Below, piece after piece: positions 50,764 through 59,383 of a DNA stretch of 64,000 nt. The notes beneath the pieces were generated by a model. It had not been told where the DNA came from and ran no database searches. It saw nothing but the letters and a program-made list of their open reading frames with translations. The translations under genes were made by a program, and so were the position numbers. Position 1 is the stretch's first letter, and every line of letters starts with the position of its first letter. This DNA is from Acetothermia bacterium 64_32 (GTDB taxonomy: Bacteria > Bipolaricaulota > Bipolaricaulia > Bipolaricaulales > Bipolaricaulaceae): positions 35,315 to 99,314 of the forward strand of contig LGFI01000005.1 in the NCBI GenBank assembly GCA_001508155.1. The letters run 5' to 3'.

Positions 50764-50769
50764 TAAAAT
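50764..50769 (+). promoter_or_regulatory. -10 box TAAAAT 7 nt before the alaS start codon
   Basis: TAAAAT ends 7 nt before ATG 50777 with no Shine-Dalgarno between, giving a predicted leaderless alaS message. No clear -35 is visible. Confidence 0.55.
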
Positions 50770-50776
50770 CGGACCC

Positions 50777-53380
50777 ATGAACAGCCGCGAGCTCCGGGAG
50801 CTTTACCTTGCCTACTTCGAGAGACACGGGCACAAGAGGCTGTCGTCCAGCAGCCTCATCCCCGACGACCCCACCCTGCTTTTCACCTCCGCTGGAATGG
50901 TCCAGTTCAAGGACATCTTCTGGGGGAAGGTGCCACCAAAATACCCCCGGGTGACCACCTGCCAGAAGTGCTTCCGCACCACCGATATCGAACGGGTGGG
51001 CACCACAGCCTATCACCACACCTTCTTCGAGATGCTGGGCAATTTCTCCTTCGGGGACTACTTCAAGGAGGGGGCGATCCGGCTCGCCTGGCGGTTCTTA
51101 ACCGAGGAGCTTTCCCTCCCCAAGGAACGCCTGTGGGTCTCGGTGTATGAGGAGGACGAGGAGGCATACGCCATCTGGCGGGACCTCATCGGCATCCCCC
51201 AAGAGAGGATCGTGAGGCTTGGGAAGGAACATAACTGGTGGGGACCGGTGGGGGGACAGGGGCCTTGCGGCCCGGACACCGAGATCTTCTGGGACTGGGG
51301 GAAACAGCACGCCTGCGGCCCCGATTGCCAGGGCCCCGCCTGCGACTGCGACCGCTTCAGCGAGATCTGGAACCTGGTCTTCACCGAGTACGATGCCCAA
51401 CCCGACGGTACCCTGAAGGAACTCTCCCGCAAGAACATCGATACCGGGATGGGCCTGGAGAGGACCACCGCGGTGCTGGAAGGGGTGATGAGCGACTTCG
51501 ATACGGACCTTTTCCGCCCCATCTGTGAGGAGATCGAATCCTTGGTGGCGCGTGACGCGTTACGCGTGACGGGTTACGTCAATTTACGAAATCTTTTGGC
51601 GGATCACGTCCGGGCGCTGGTGTTCCTGATCGCGGATGGGGTCCTCCCCGGGAACGAGAAGCAGGGGTATGTCTTGCGCCGGGTGCTCCGGAGGGCGGTG
51701 CGGGCGGCGGACCGGCTCGGGTTCCCTCCGGGCGGGCTCGTCCGGCTCGTGGACCCGGTGGTGGCCACCTTGGGGGACATCTACCCGGAGATCGTAGAGC
51801 GCAGGAAGCTGGTGGAACGGGTAATCTCCCAAGAGGAGATGGCGTTTCGCCGCACCCTGAAGGCCGGGGAGGACCGCCTGCGGGAGCTCCTCGCCAAGCT
51901 TTCGCCCGGGGAGGTGCTTCCGGGGGAGGCGGCCTTCGAGCTCTACGATACCTACGGCTTCCCCCTGGAGCTCACCCAGGAGATCGCCGCCGAGGTCGGG
52001 GTGGCCGTGGACCGGGAGGGCTTTCAAAAGGAGATGGAAAGGCAGCGCGCCCGTTCCCGGAAGGTGGCCGCATACGAGGGCGGTGCCACCTCCGAGGAGG
52101 TGGCGGCCGCGCGGACCACGGCCTTCCTGGGCTATGAGACCTTGGAGGCCGAAAGCGAGCTCCTTGCGATCCTGAACCGGGAAGGGGAGCTCCCCTCAGC
52201 TGGGCCTGGGGAGGCGAGGCTCGTTTTCTCGGTCACGCCGTTTTACGCCGAGGCCGGGGGACAGGTAGCCGATACCGGCTGGATCGAGAATCTATCTCGT
52301 CCAGGCAAGGCCGAGGTGGTCGACGTGCAGAAGTCCCCCCAGGGGACCCTGCACTTCGTGCGGGTCCTCTCAGGGGGGTTCCGGCCCGGGGACAGGTGCC
52401 GCCTGATGGTGGACGAGGCCCGCCGCAGGGAAATAGAACGGGCCCACACCGCCACCCATCTCCTGCACGCCGCCCTGAGGAAGGTCCTGGGGGAGCACGT
52501 CATCCAGGCCGGCTCCTGGGTGGGGCCGGAGGAGCTCAGGTTTGACTTCACCCACTTCTCCGCCCTATCCGAAGAGGAGCTCACCGAGGTGGAACAAGAG
52601 GCGTTCTCCCCGGTCCTTTCCGACCTCGAGCTAAGGGTCCGGGAAATGACCTTGGAGGAGGCCAAAAAGAAAGGGGCCCTCGCCCACTTTGAAGAGGAGT
52701 ATCGGGGCAAGGAGAAGGTGCGGGTGGTGGAGGTCCCCGGGGTATCGAAGGAGCTGTGTGGGGGCACGCACGTTCGGCGCACCGGGGAGATCGGCCCCAT
52801 CGTGATCGTCTCCGAGGAGGCGGTGGCCGCCGGCACCCGCAGGATTCGGGCCCTGGTGGGGGAGAGGGCCCGAGGCTTCCTCTCTTCCCTACGAAGGGAG
52901 CGGCGGCAGCTCTCCCGGCTCCTCAAGGTGCCGGAGGGGGAGGTCCTGGAGGCCGTGGGGCGGCTCTTGGAGGAGGTCTCCCGGCTGAGGAAGGAGAGGA
53001 AAACCCTAGAGGAAAGGCTTTCCACCCTGCGGGCCAGGGAGCTCGCCTCCCGGGCGGAGGAGATGGCCGGGGCCAAGCTCCTGGGGGCGGTGGTGGAGGG
53101 GGGACTGGAGGCGGCCAAGCTCCTAGTGGACCTCTTGGCGGAGCAACTTGGGAGCTGTGCCGTTGTCCTGGGCACCCGGGCCGGGGACCGTGGGGTGGTG
53201 GTGGCAAAGTCCACCGATCCCCGTCTCAGTGCCGGGGACCTGGTCAAGGAAGCGGCCAAGGCCCTGGGGGGGAAGGGGGGAGGCCGGCCGGCCTTCGCCC
53301 AAGGGGGTGGCCCCAAACCGGAGGCACTCCCTCAGGCCATCCAGGCTGCCCTCAAGCTCGCCCGGGAGAGGCTCAAATGA
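50777..53380 (+). CDS. alaS: Alanine--tRNA ligase
   Basis: AlaRS charges tRNA-Ala and edits mischarged Ser and Gly. The 867-residue protein has the catalytic core (RELYLAYFERHGHKRLSSSSLIPDDPTLLFTSAGMVQFKD, GMGLERTTAVLEG), the tRNA-recognition part (ADHVRALVFLIADGVLPGNEKQGYVLRRVLRRAVR), the editing site (HTATHLLHAALRKVLG and CGGTHVRRTGEIG) and a C-terminal C-Ala domain. ATG 50777 is the only start giving the conserved N-terminus. Codons near residue 260 contain a 14-bp tandem repeat. Its end overlaps dnaN by 8 bp. Confidence 0.98.
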   Translation: MNSRELRELYLAYFERHGHKRLSSSSLIPDDPTLLFTSAGMVQFKDIFWGKVPPKYPRVTTCQKCFRTTDIERVGTTAYHHTFFEMLGNFSFGDYFKEGAIRLAWRFLTEELSLPKERLWVSVYEEDEEAYAIWRDLIGIPQERIVRLGKEHNWWGPVGGQGPCGPDTEIFWDWGKQHACGPDCQGPACDCDRFSEIWNLVFTEYDAQPDGTLKELSRKNIDTGMGLERTTAVLEGVMSDFDTDLFRPICEEIESLVARDALRVTGYVNLRNLLADHVRALVFLIADGVLPGNEKQGYVLRRVLRRAVRAADRLGFPPGGLVRLVDPVVATLGDIYPEIVERRKLVERVISQEEMAFRRTLKAGEDRLRELLAKLSPGEVLPGEAAFELYDTYGFPLELTQEIAAEVGVAVDREGFQKEMERQRARSRKVAAYEGGATSEEVAAARTTAFLGYETLEAESELLAILNREGELPSAGPGEARLVFSVTPFYAEAGGQVADTGWIENLSRPGKAEVVDVQKSPQGTLHFVRVLSGGFRPGDRCRLMVDEARRREIERAHTATHLLHAALRKVLGEHVIQAGSWVGPEELRFDFTHFSALSEEELTEVEQEAFSPVLSDLELRVREMTLEEAKKKGALAHFEEEYRGKEKVRVVEVPGVSKELCGGTHVRRTGEIGPIVIVSEEAVAAGTRRIRALVGERARGFLSSLRRERRQLSRLLKVPEGEVLEAVGRLLEEVSRLRKERKTLEERLSTLRARELASRAEEMAGAKLLGAVVEGGLEAAKLLVDLLAEQLGSCAVVLGTRAGDRGVVVAKSTDPRLSAGDLVKEAAKALGGKGGGRPAFAQGGGPKPEALPQAIQAALKLARERLK
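51550..51577 (+). repeat. Tandem 14-bp repeat within alaS
   Basis: GCGTGACGCGTTAC is followed at once by GCGTGACGGGTTAC (one mismatch). It replaces the poorly conserved loop before the conserved LLADHVRA motif while keeping the frame. The sequence looks different from the surrounding codons and resembles a short dispersed repeat. Confidence 0.6.
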
Positions 53381-54512
53381 GCCGGACGGGCATGCACACG
53401 TAGATAAAGCCCTCGTCCCCTGGGGCGATGTCCCCGGCGGGCTCGATCAGCCCCGCCCGCTCCGGGGCAGAAAGCCAAAGCGCCACCTGCTGGGAGTCCA
53501 TGCGCCTCAGGGCGTCGATCAGGTACTCGGCCTTGAAGGCGATCTCGATGTCCTTGCCCGGGGCCTTGGAAAGGCGCACCCGCTCATGCCCCTCCCCCTT
53601 TTCTTTCGAGGCCGAGGAAACCTCCACCGCCGTCTCATCCGCCGCCACCTTCAGGGTGACCGCCCCTGATTCCTCGGTGGCGGTGATCTCCATGCGGCGC
53701 AGGGTTTCCAGGAAGGGCTCCCGGGGGAGGAAAAGCCCGATCTCGTTGTCCCGCGGGATCACCCGCTCAAAATCGGGGAATTGTTCCTGGATCAGCCGGC
53801 TGGAGAACAACACCGGCCCGGCGGAGAAATGGAGCTGCCCCCCCTCTTCGTAGAGGGTTACCTCATCCGCGCTTGTGGCGGACAGCACCCGATGGAGGTC
53901 ACCCAGGATCTGGGCGTCGATGAGGAAAGAGGCATCGTAACCCTCCGGCAGCCCCTCCACCGTGACCCGCTTGATCGCCAGGCGATAGCCATTGGTGGCG
54001 GCGAGCTTGAGGGTCCCGTCCCGGAGCACGAGGTCCACCCCGGTGAGGGCAAGGCGAGTGGTCTCCGAGGCCCTCAGGGCGGCAAAGGCCGTCTGGGAGA
54101 TGGCCTGTAGGAGGGCGGATGTTCCAAGCCGGCACAAGGGGTCCCCACCGGGCCTCGGCAGCTCCGGGAACTCCTCCGCCGGCAGGGTAAGGAGGTCGAA
54201 GACGGCCTCCCCACACATAAGCCGCACCTTCCCATCCACCTCTTGAAGCCTGACCTCCTCCGCCTCGGGAAGTCGGGTCACAAGTTGAGCTAGCACCTGC
54301 CCTGGGCACACCAGGACCCCCTCCCCTTCCAGGCGGGCCGGCACCGTGCATTGGATGGAACACTCCAGGTCGGTGGCCCCTAGCTCCACCCCCTTTTCGC
54401 TGTGGGAAAAGCGTATGCCGCCCAGGATGGGCATGGAGGTACGTCCGCCCAAGGCATGGCTGGCGATCCTCACCCCGAAACTGAGGTCCTCACGGCTGCA
54501 CACAATCTCCAT
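53373..54512 (-). CDS. dnaN: DNA polymerase III beta subunit (sliding clamp)
   Basis: The 379-residue protein has three clamp domains, beginning MEIVCSREDLSFGVRIASHALGGRTSMPILGGIRF and ending DEGFIYVCMPVRLI, the usual beta-clamp C-terminus. Other family stretches are TRLALTGVDLVLRDGTLKLAATNGYRLAIKRV and the final MDSQQVALWLSAPERAGLIEP. It encircles DNA and tethers the DnaE polymerase encoded 8 kb away. A good AAGGAGGACAC site precedes the ATG. The dnaA-recF neighbourhood is absent; tmk and lspA lie upstream instead. Confidence 0.97.
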   Translation of the reverse strand: MEIVCSREDLSFGVRIASHALGGRTSMPILGGIRFSHSEKGVELGATDLECSIQCTVPARLEGEGVLVCPGQVLAQLVTRLPEAEEVRLQEVDGKVRLMCGEAVFDLLTLPAEEFPELPRPGGDPLCRLGTSALLQAISQTAFAALRASETTRLALTGVDLVLRDGTLKLAATNGYRLAIKRVTVEGLPEGYDASFLIDAQILGDLHRVLSATSADEVTLYEEGGQLHFSAGPVLFSSRLIQEQFPDFERVIPRDNEIGLFLPREPFLETLRRMEITATEESGAVTLKVAADETAVEVSSASKEKGEGHERVRLSKAPGKDIEIAFKAEYLIDALRRMDSQQVALWLSAPERAGLIEPAGDIAPGDEGFIYVCMPVRLI

Positions 54513-54547
54513 GTGTCCTCCTTGCAGTTCCCTTCCCCCTTGCCATA

Positions 54548-55150
54548 TTACCCGGGCAGGGGCAGGTGGGCCAGGATGTCGCTACACACCTCCTCCGGGC
54601 TTTTGGTGGCATCTATCACATAGCCGCGGGGCACCGAGCGGATCAGCCCCAGATAGGCGGCCCGCACCTGGGTGAAGAACGTGAGGCCCTCCCCCTCGAA
54701 CCTGTCCCGCCCCCGGGTCCGCTCATAGGCCACCTGGGGCGGCAGATCCAGTAGGAACACGTAGTCCGGCTCCAACCCCCCGGTGGCGATCCTGTTCAGC
54801 TCCCTCACCATCCCCAGGTCCATCCCCCGGCCATAGCCCTGATAGGCCAGGGTGGAAAGGCCATAGCGGGAACAAATCACCCATCTGCCCCCTCGCAGCG
54901 CCGGTTTGATGACCGTCTCCACATGCTCGTGCCTGTCTGCCAGCATGAGGAAGAGCTCTGTGAGGGGGCGCATGGACCGCCTGGGGTCCAGGAGCATCCG
55001 GCGCAGCTCCCGCCCCAGCGTGGTCCCCCCCGGCTCCCGGGTGGTAAGGTGGGGGATCCCCAGCGAAGAGAGCCGCTCCGAAATGAGGCCCAGCTGGGTG
55101 GACTTCCCCGAGGCATCCGGCCCCTCAAGCACCACGAAAAGCGGTCCCAT
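54548..55150 (-). CDS. tmk: Thymidylate kinase
   Basis: Tmk phosphorylates dTMP to dTDP. The 200-residue protein has the P-loop LEGPDASGKSTQ near residue 8, TREPGGTTLGRELRRMLLD, LFLMLADRHEHVETVIKPAL, VICSRYGLSTLAYQGYGRG and the LID region RTRGRDRFEGEGLTFF. ATG 55150 was chosen as the only start giving the conserved N-terminus; it lies 26 bp inside the end of lspA. The longer frame upstream reads through lspA and is rejected. Confidence 0.95.
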   Translation of the reverse strand: MGPLFVVLEGPDASGKSTQLGLISERLSSLGIPHLTTREPGGTTLGRELRRMLLDPRRSMRPLTELFLMLADRHEHVETVIKPALRGGRWVICSRYGLSTLAYQGYGRGMDLGMVRELNRIATGGLEPDYVFLLDLPPQVAYERTRGRDRFEGEGLTFFTQVRAAYLGLIRSVPRGYVIDATKSPEEVCSDILAHLPLPG

Positions 55151-55589
55151 TCCCCCTCCAAAGGAGTCCCAGGGCCAAAAGCCCTGCCCCCACCACGATG
55201 GCAAGATCGGCCACGTTGAAGACCGGAAAGCCCGGGAGCTGGATGAAGTCGAGCACGTAGCCCCAGCTAAGCCGGTCGATGAGGTTCCCCCACGCCCCCG
55301 CCCCGAGCAGGGCACCGCCCAGCCGCAGCCAGCGCCCGGGGAGGAGGCCCAGTACCAGGAAGAGGGTCAGGCCCAGGGCTATCCCGCCGGACACCACCAG
55401 AAACACGGTGCGGTGTTGGGGGAGGAGGCCGAAGGCCCCCCCCAGGTTGTGCACCCTGGTCAACTTAAGCACCCCTCCCAGCAAGGGGAGGGACTCACCG
55501 GGGGCAAGGCCCCCAAAAACGAGGGCCTTCGCCAGTCGGTCCAGCCCCAATACACCCCCCCCGAGAACGATGTAAGGCCACGTTCGCAT
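55125..55589 (-). CDS. lspA: Lipoprotein signal peptidase (signal peptidase II)
   Basis: LspA cuts the signal from prolipoproteins in the membrane. The 154-residue protein has four spans, VHNLGGAFGLLP, the catalytic-Asp region LLGAGAWGNLIDRLSWGYVLDFIQL and FNVADLAIVVGAGLL with the second Asp. A TAGACT -10 box (55599-55604, minus strand) ends 9 nt before the ATG, suggesting a leaderless start. Its presence shows that the organism makes lipoproteins. Confidence 0.95.
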   Translation of the reverse strand: MRTWPYIVLGGGVLGLDRLAKALVFGGLAPGESLPLLGGVLKLTRVHNLGGAFGLLPQHRTVFLVVSGGIALGLTLFLVLGLLPGRWLRLGGALLGAGAWGNLIDRLSWGYVLDFIQLPGFPVFNVADLAIVVGAGLLALGLLWRGNGTAFRGA

Positions 55590-55611
55590 GCCGAGGCAAG
55601 TCTACCACAAG

Positions 55612-55854
55612 CTAGCCATCGGCATGGCCTTCTTGGGGCATCCTGAAGGCGGCCAAGGCTTCCCGTGCCCGGGCCAGGTCCTCTTCCGGGACCAGCACCT
55701 TGACCTCCGCCAGGCCGTCCACCGTCACCGGATAAACCGAAGGCGGTACTTGGGTCCTAAACCGGACCCTGATCCCCTCCCCCGCGAGGAAGCCCGCCAG
55801 TATACGGGCACGCGGCTCCCCGATCACCGTGGTCAGGACCACCCATTTACCCAT
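55612..55854 (-). CDS. DUF2007-like small protein
   Basis: The 80-residue protein resembles the DUF2007 family (putative signal-transducing domain related to PII-like folds): WVVLTTVIGEPRARILAGFLAGEGIRVRFRTQ, VKVLVPEEDLARAREALAAF. The function is unknown. The ATG lies 22 bp inside the end of the trmY gene, so the two are probably translated together. The ORF ends 23 nt before the lspA start. Confidence 0.7.
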   Translation of the reverse strand: MGKWVVLTTVIGEPRARILAGFLAGEGIRVRFRTQVPPSVYPVTVDGLAEVKVLVPEEDLARAREALAAFRMPQEGHADG

Positions 55855-56438
55855 CCTGCCTCCCGCAGATCCAGTTCGTTGTGCACCAGGGTAATGCACT
55901 GGTGGCCGTGCAGGGAAAGCGGCCCCACCGTCACTTTGGGTAGGGGGGCCAAAAGCTCTGCCTCCTCGGGGGTGAAGTCCTGGTGGTCCGAGAGCACGAA
56001 CGCGGGCCGATCCGGGAGGGGCGAGGTACGGATGAAGGTCGCCCCCTCCTCAAGGAGCACCGGTCGGAATCCCTCTCCAACGAGCCGGCTCATAAGGGAG
56101 GCAAGGCCCTCCCACCGTACCGAGATCCCGGGGGTGGACTCCACCTCCTCCCCCGGGGTGATCCCTTGGGCCCGGTTGATGGCCCGCCGCAAAAGGGCCG
56201 CTGTGGACCGCTCATCCGGGTTCAGGTGCCGCAGGCGCTCTCCCATCAGGGTGATGAGCAGGCGGTTCCGGATCACCAGGTACAGCCGGACGTCCTTGCG
56301 GATGCCATGGGAAAGGAGGAATGCCTCGGTGGCACACCGGCACAAGATGTCCAGCCTCCCCGCCCCTCCAGGGAGGTCCGAGAGCGAAAAATCCCCGGAC
56401 AAAGGTCCTGTGTGGCTCACCACCACAAACGCCCGCAT
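55833..56438 (-). CDS. trmY: tRNA pseudouridine-54 N1-methyltransferase, archaeal type
   Basis: TrmY methylates N1 of pseudouridine 54 in archaeal tRNA. The 201-residue protein matches the family: MRAFVVVSHTGPLSGDFSLSDLPGGAGRLDILCRCATEAFLLSHGIRKDVRLYLVI, PDRPAFVLSDHQDFTPEEAELL (SPOUT-type SAM loop) and VTVGPLSLHGHQCITLVHNELD. The ATG at 56438 is 6 nt after a TATCAT -10 box. Bacteria normally have m5U54, so this gene is notable here. An unrelated target in a bacterium is possible. Confidence 0.88.
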   Translation of the reverse strand: MRAFVVVSHTGPLSGDFSLSDLPGGAGRLDILCRCATEAFLLSHGIRKDVRLYLVIRNRLLITLMGERLRHLNPDERSTAALLRRAINRAQGITPGEEVESTPGISVRWEGLASLMSRLVGEGFRPVLLEEGATFIRTSPLPDRPAFVLSDHQDFTPEEAELLAPLPKVTVGPLSLHGHQCITLVHNELDLREAGWVNGWS

Positions 56439-56444
56439 GGCCCC

Positions 56445-56450
56445 ATGATA
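56445..56450 (-). promoter_or_regulatory. -10 box TATCAT 6 nt before the trmY start codon
   Basis: Read on the minus strand, TATCAT ends 6 nt before the ATG and no ribosome-binding site fits between, again pointing to a leaderless message. Confidence 0.55.
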
Positions 56451-56583
56451 GCCTGTCCGGCCTTCCCAGGACAGAGGACATCCCCCACCGGGCCAGAGGC
56501 GGCCCGGGGAGGCCACCAGCTTCCCAGTCCGGCCTGCTCGCCCTCCCTGAAGGGGCCGGCCCCTAAACCTACGATAGGAGGGG

Positions 56584-57606
56584 ATGAGAGCTTGGGAGGT
56601 CTGGCTTTTGACTGTCCTGGCCTGCGGCCCGGCCCTGGCCGGGGGGGTGAGCCTGGAGCTTGAAGGCAGCCTTTCCCCCCCTTCCGGTGATACCTGGCTT
56701 TCCGGGGAGGTGGCTTGGGATCTTGGGGGAGCCGGCATTGCCTGGGAGGGGCTTACGGCCCGCTCCCTCCTTTACAGCAAGACCGACGGGTGGGCGTTCT
56801 ACGGTGGGGCCCGCTACTCCCTGGTCCACGTGGCGGCGGACCCGGACCTGGACGGGGTGCTGGACCAAGGCCTCCTTTTCAAGATCACGGGCTTCCCCTC
56901 CCCTACGGCCAGGTTCGAGTCCCTGACCATGTTCGGGGTGGATGACGAGACGATCTCATTTTCCCAGCACGGGGTCCAGCTGGAGTTCGACCTGCGGCCA
57001 CGGCCCGGCCTCCCCTACTTCCCCTACTTCACGGCCCAGAAGTTCCTCTTGAACTGGGCGCTGCCAGGGGGGGTGAGGCTGGAATCGGAGACGTTGCTTG
57101 CGCGCACAGGCTTTTCCCACCAGCGTTTCTCCCTCACCTTCAGCCTGGGCTTCGTCTCCTTTGAGCTCTGTTCCACCTTCCAGGTCGAGGCTCACAGCGT
57201 GACCCTCACCCCCTCCCTGAACCTGGATTGTGGCTGGCTCCGCATCTTCGCCCAGGTAACCGGCCAGCCCCCTGGCTTCATCGGGGGCCTGGTGGTCTAC
57301 GGGGTGCGGGTGCGGGCCAGGATGGGCGATCTGTCCCTGGAGGCGATCTACTCCCTGGACGAGCAGGAGCACGATCTCGTCCTGGACCCTTACGTCGCCC
57401 GGGTCAGCCTGGAGGGCTGCCGGCCGGGAGAGGGGGGGCGGGCCCTTTTCCGCGCGGACACCTACTTCCACGAGGGGCCCGAATGGGGGCGGCTTGACCT
57501 TTGCCTGCAGGGGCCTGTGACAAGCGGGCTTGAGGTCTGGACGAAAACGGGGATCGACCCCGGCGGGGTGTGCAGCTGGGGGCTGGGGGCCCGGTGGCGC
57601 TGGTGA
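56584..57606 (+). CDS. Exported beta-strand-rich protein, outer-membrane-barrel candidate
   Basis: The 340-residue protein has a signal peptide (WLLTVLACGPALA, cleavage near 19) and a mature part of alternating hydrophobic and polar strands (GVSLELEGSLSPPSGDTWLSGEVAWDL, AFYGGARYSLVHVAAD, FSLTFSLGFVSFELCSTFQVEAHSVTLTPSLNLDCG). It ends in an aromatic residue (GLGARWRW), as in many outer-membrane barrels. I know no family for it. Two cysteines in the middle (ELC and LDC) may pair. It is convergent with the PPC gene. Its presence supports, but does not prove, a two-membrane envelope. Confidence 0.65.
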   Translation: MRAWEVWLLTVLACGPALAGGVSLELEGSLSPPSGDTWLSGEVAWDLGGAGIAWEGLTARSLLYSKTDGWAFYGGARYSLVHVAADPDLDGVLDQGLLFKITGFPSPTARFESLTMFGVDDETISFSQHGVQLEFDLRPRPGLPYFPYFTAQKFLLNWALPGGVRLESETLLARTGFSHQRFSLTFSLGFVSFELCSTFQVEAHSVTLTPSLNLDCGWLRIFAQVTGQPPGFIGGLVVYGVRVRARMGDLSLEAIYSLDEQEHDLVLDPYVARVSLEGCRPGEGGRALFRADTYFHEGPEWGRLDLCLQGPVTSGLEVWTKTGIDPGGVCSWGLGARWRW

Positions 57607-57607
57607 A

Positions 57608-58024
57608 CTAGCCCCCGCCCTCCGGGTAAAGGCCGGCCAGCCCCGAGGGCTCGGGCCTCCTCAGGAGCCGCACCCCGGGAAGCTCGTGCAGGATAAGCTC
57701 CACGGTGTTGTGCACCGTGGCAGAGAGGAGGTGCCCCCCCACGACCGCACCCCCTCGTTTTGCGGCCGCCACATGGGCATGCACCACCGTCTCGCCTTCC
57801 TTTTCCCCCAGGTTCCCAAGAAGGGAGAGGAGCTCCACCGGCTCGGCCACGGGCTCTTCCAGGTACCTTTCCCCATCCCAATAGGCGAGGACGAGGTCCC
57901 GGAGCATCCCCACCGCCCCCAGGATGGCTGCGGACCTGATGCCCAGGTCCACAAGGCCCTGGGGCAGTTTCTCCCCGTCCTGAAACCGGATCACCCAAAG
58001 ATCGCCGCTCTTTGCCTTGATCAT
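57608..58024 (-). CDS. PPC/DUF296-domain protein
   Basis: The 138-residue protein is a single PPC domain: VIRFQDGEKLPQGLVDLGIRSAAILGAVGMLRDLVLAYWD and the signature EKEGETVVHAHVAAAKRGGAVVGGHLLSATVHNTVELILHEL. The clustered histidines (HAHV, GGHL) form a conserved potential metal site. In plants the domain is fused to AT-hooks, and bacterial stand-alone forms are trimers of unknown role. The ATG overlaps the glycerate kinase stop by 4 bp (ATGA), so it may assist that pathway. Confidence 0.88.
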   Translation of the reverse strand: MIKAKSGDLWVIRFQDGEKLPQGLVDLGIRSAAILGAVGMLRDLVLAYWDGERYLEEPVAEPVELLSLLGNLGEKEGETVVHAHVAAAKRGGAVVGGHLLSATVHNTVELILHELPGVRLLRRPEPSGLAGLYPEGGG

Positions 58025-59355
58025 CCTCCCTCCTTTACCCCTAAGAGCACGAGGTCCGCCACGTTAGTCCCGGTGGGGCCGGTTATCAAGAGGTCCCCGG
58101 CCGCCCTCAGGGCGTGGTAGGAGTCGTTTTCCGCCAGGGCCGCCTCTGGTTCCACCCCGGCCGCGCGCATCCGGGCCACCGTCCCCCCGTCCACCAGCCC
58201 CCCGGCGGCGTCGGTGGGGCCATCCCGGCCGTCGGTCCCCAAAGAGAGGAGCGCCACCCCGGGAAGGCCCTCGATGCCCAGGGCGGCAGAAAGCACAAGC
58301 TCCTGGTTTCGGCCTCCCTTCCCCTTCCCCCGCACCGTCACCGTGGTCTCCCCGGCGGCTACGAGGAGGGCGGGGGGCGCGACCGGCCGGCCGAACCGCA
58401 CGAGCTCCCTAGCGAGGGCCGAGAAGAACTTGCCCACCTCGCGGGCTTCCCCTTCGAGCGTTGTGGTGAGGATGAGGCCGCGGAAGCCAAGGCGCGTCCC
58501 GGCCTCCAGGGCGGCCTCGGTGGCCACCCTGCCCGAGCCCACGATCACGTTGTGACCGCGGGCAAACACGGGGTCATGGGGCTTTAAGGTCTCAGGGACC
58601 TCCCCGCGCAGGCCGGCCTCGATCCTCGCCCGCACCCCCTCCGGCACCTCTTCCCATATCCCGTAACGGCGGAGGACCCTGGCCGCGTCCCGGAAGGTGG
58701 TGGGGTCGGGGACGGTGGGGCCGGAGGCGATGCTGTCCAGCGGATCCCCGGGGACGTCGGAGAGGATGAGGGAGACGACCTGTGCCGGGTGGGCCAGGCG
58801 CAGAAGCCCTCCCCCTTTCAGGCAAGACAGGTGCTTGCGCACCGCGTTCATCTCCTGGATCTTGGCCCCGGACTCAAGGAGCAGCTTGTTTGTGTGCATG
58901 AGGTCTTGGAGGGACAGCCCCTCGGCGGGAAGGGTCAGCAGGGCCGAGCCACCGCCGGAGATGAGGACGACCACCAGGTCCCCTTCTTCGGCTTGGGACA
59001 CTAGTTTTACGATCCTTTTGGCGGCGGCAAGGCCTCGGGAGTCGGGCACGGGATGGCCGGCCTCCACCACCTCCACCCTGTCGGTGGGCACCTTGTAACC
59101 TTCGGCGGTCACAACGAGCCCGCAGTCGACCCTTCCCCCCAGGATCCCCTCCAGGGCGGCCGCCATGCGGGCGGAGGCCTTGCCGAACCCCACCACAAGG
59201 AGCCTCCCCTTCCGGGGGAGCTGGAAGGCCGAGCCGTTTACCAGGAGCTTTTCCCCCTCCAAGCTTACGTGCCTTCTTATGCATTCATCGGGGGCCACCG
59301 CTGCCAGTGCCTGGCGGGCGATCCCCCAGAGCTCATCCCGCAGTCCCTTGTCCAA
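58021..59355 (-). CDS. Glycerate 2-kinase (MOFRL family)
   Basis: The 444-residue protein matches GckA/TtuD-type glycerate kinases, which make 2-phosphoglycerate from glycerate and ATP. It has the N-terminal GKGRLLVVGFGKASARMAAALE, GGGSALLTLPAEGLSLQDL, NAVRKHLSCLKGGGLLRLA, LSDVPGDPLDSIASGPTVPDPTTF and the MOFRL end GKGGRNQELVLSAALGIEGLPGVALLSLGTDGRDGPTDAAGG. The start is TTG at 59355 behind GGGGAGGGATAGGGC. It is divergent from the endonuclease III gene. The product feeds the phosphoglycerate reactions encoded elsewhere in the window. Confidence 0.93.
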   Translation of the reverse strand: MDKGLRDELWGIARQALAAVAPDECIRRHVSLEGEKLLVNGSAFQLPRKGRLLVVGFGKASARMAAALEGILGGRVDCGLVVTAEGYKVPTDRVEVVEAGHPVPDSRGLAAAKRIVKLVSQAEEGDLVVVLISGGGSALLTLPAEGLSLQDLMHTNKLLLESGAKIQEMNAVRKHLSCLKGGGLLRLAHPAQVVSLILSDVPGDPLDSIASGPTVPDPTTFRDAARVLRRYGIWEEVPEGVRARIEAGLRGEVPETLKPHDPVFARGHNVIVGSGRVATEAALEAGTRLGFRGLILTTTLEGEAREVGKFFSALARELVRFGRPVAPPALLVAAGETTVTVRGKGKGGRNQELVLSAALGIEGLPGVALLSLGTDGRDGPTDAAGGLVDGGTVARMRAAGVEPEAALAENDSYHALRAAGDLLITGPTGTNVADLVLLGVKEGG

Positions 59356-59376
59356 GCCCTATCCCTCCCCTATCCT
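59348..59376 (+). promoter_or_regulatory. Promoter of the endonuclease III gene
   Basis: TTGTCC (59348-59353) and TATCCT (59371-59376) are separated by 17 bp. The -10 ends 7 nt before GTG 59384, so the transcript would begin at or near the start codon. Confidence 0.6.
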
Positions 59377-59383
59377 TGTCCAG

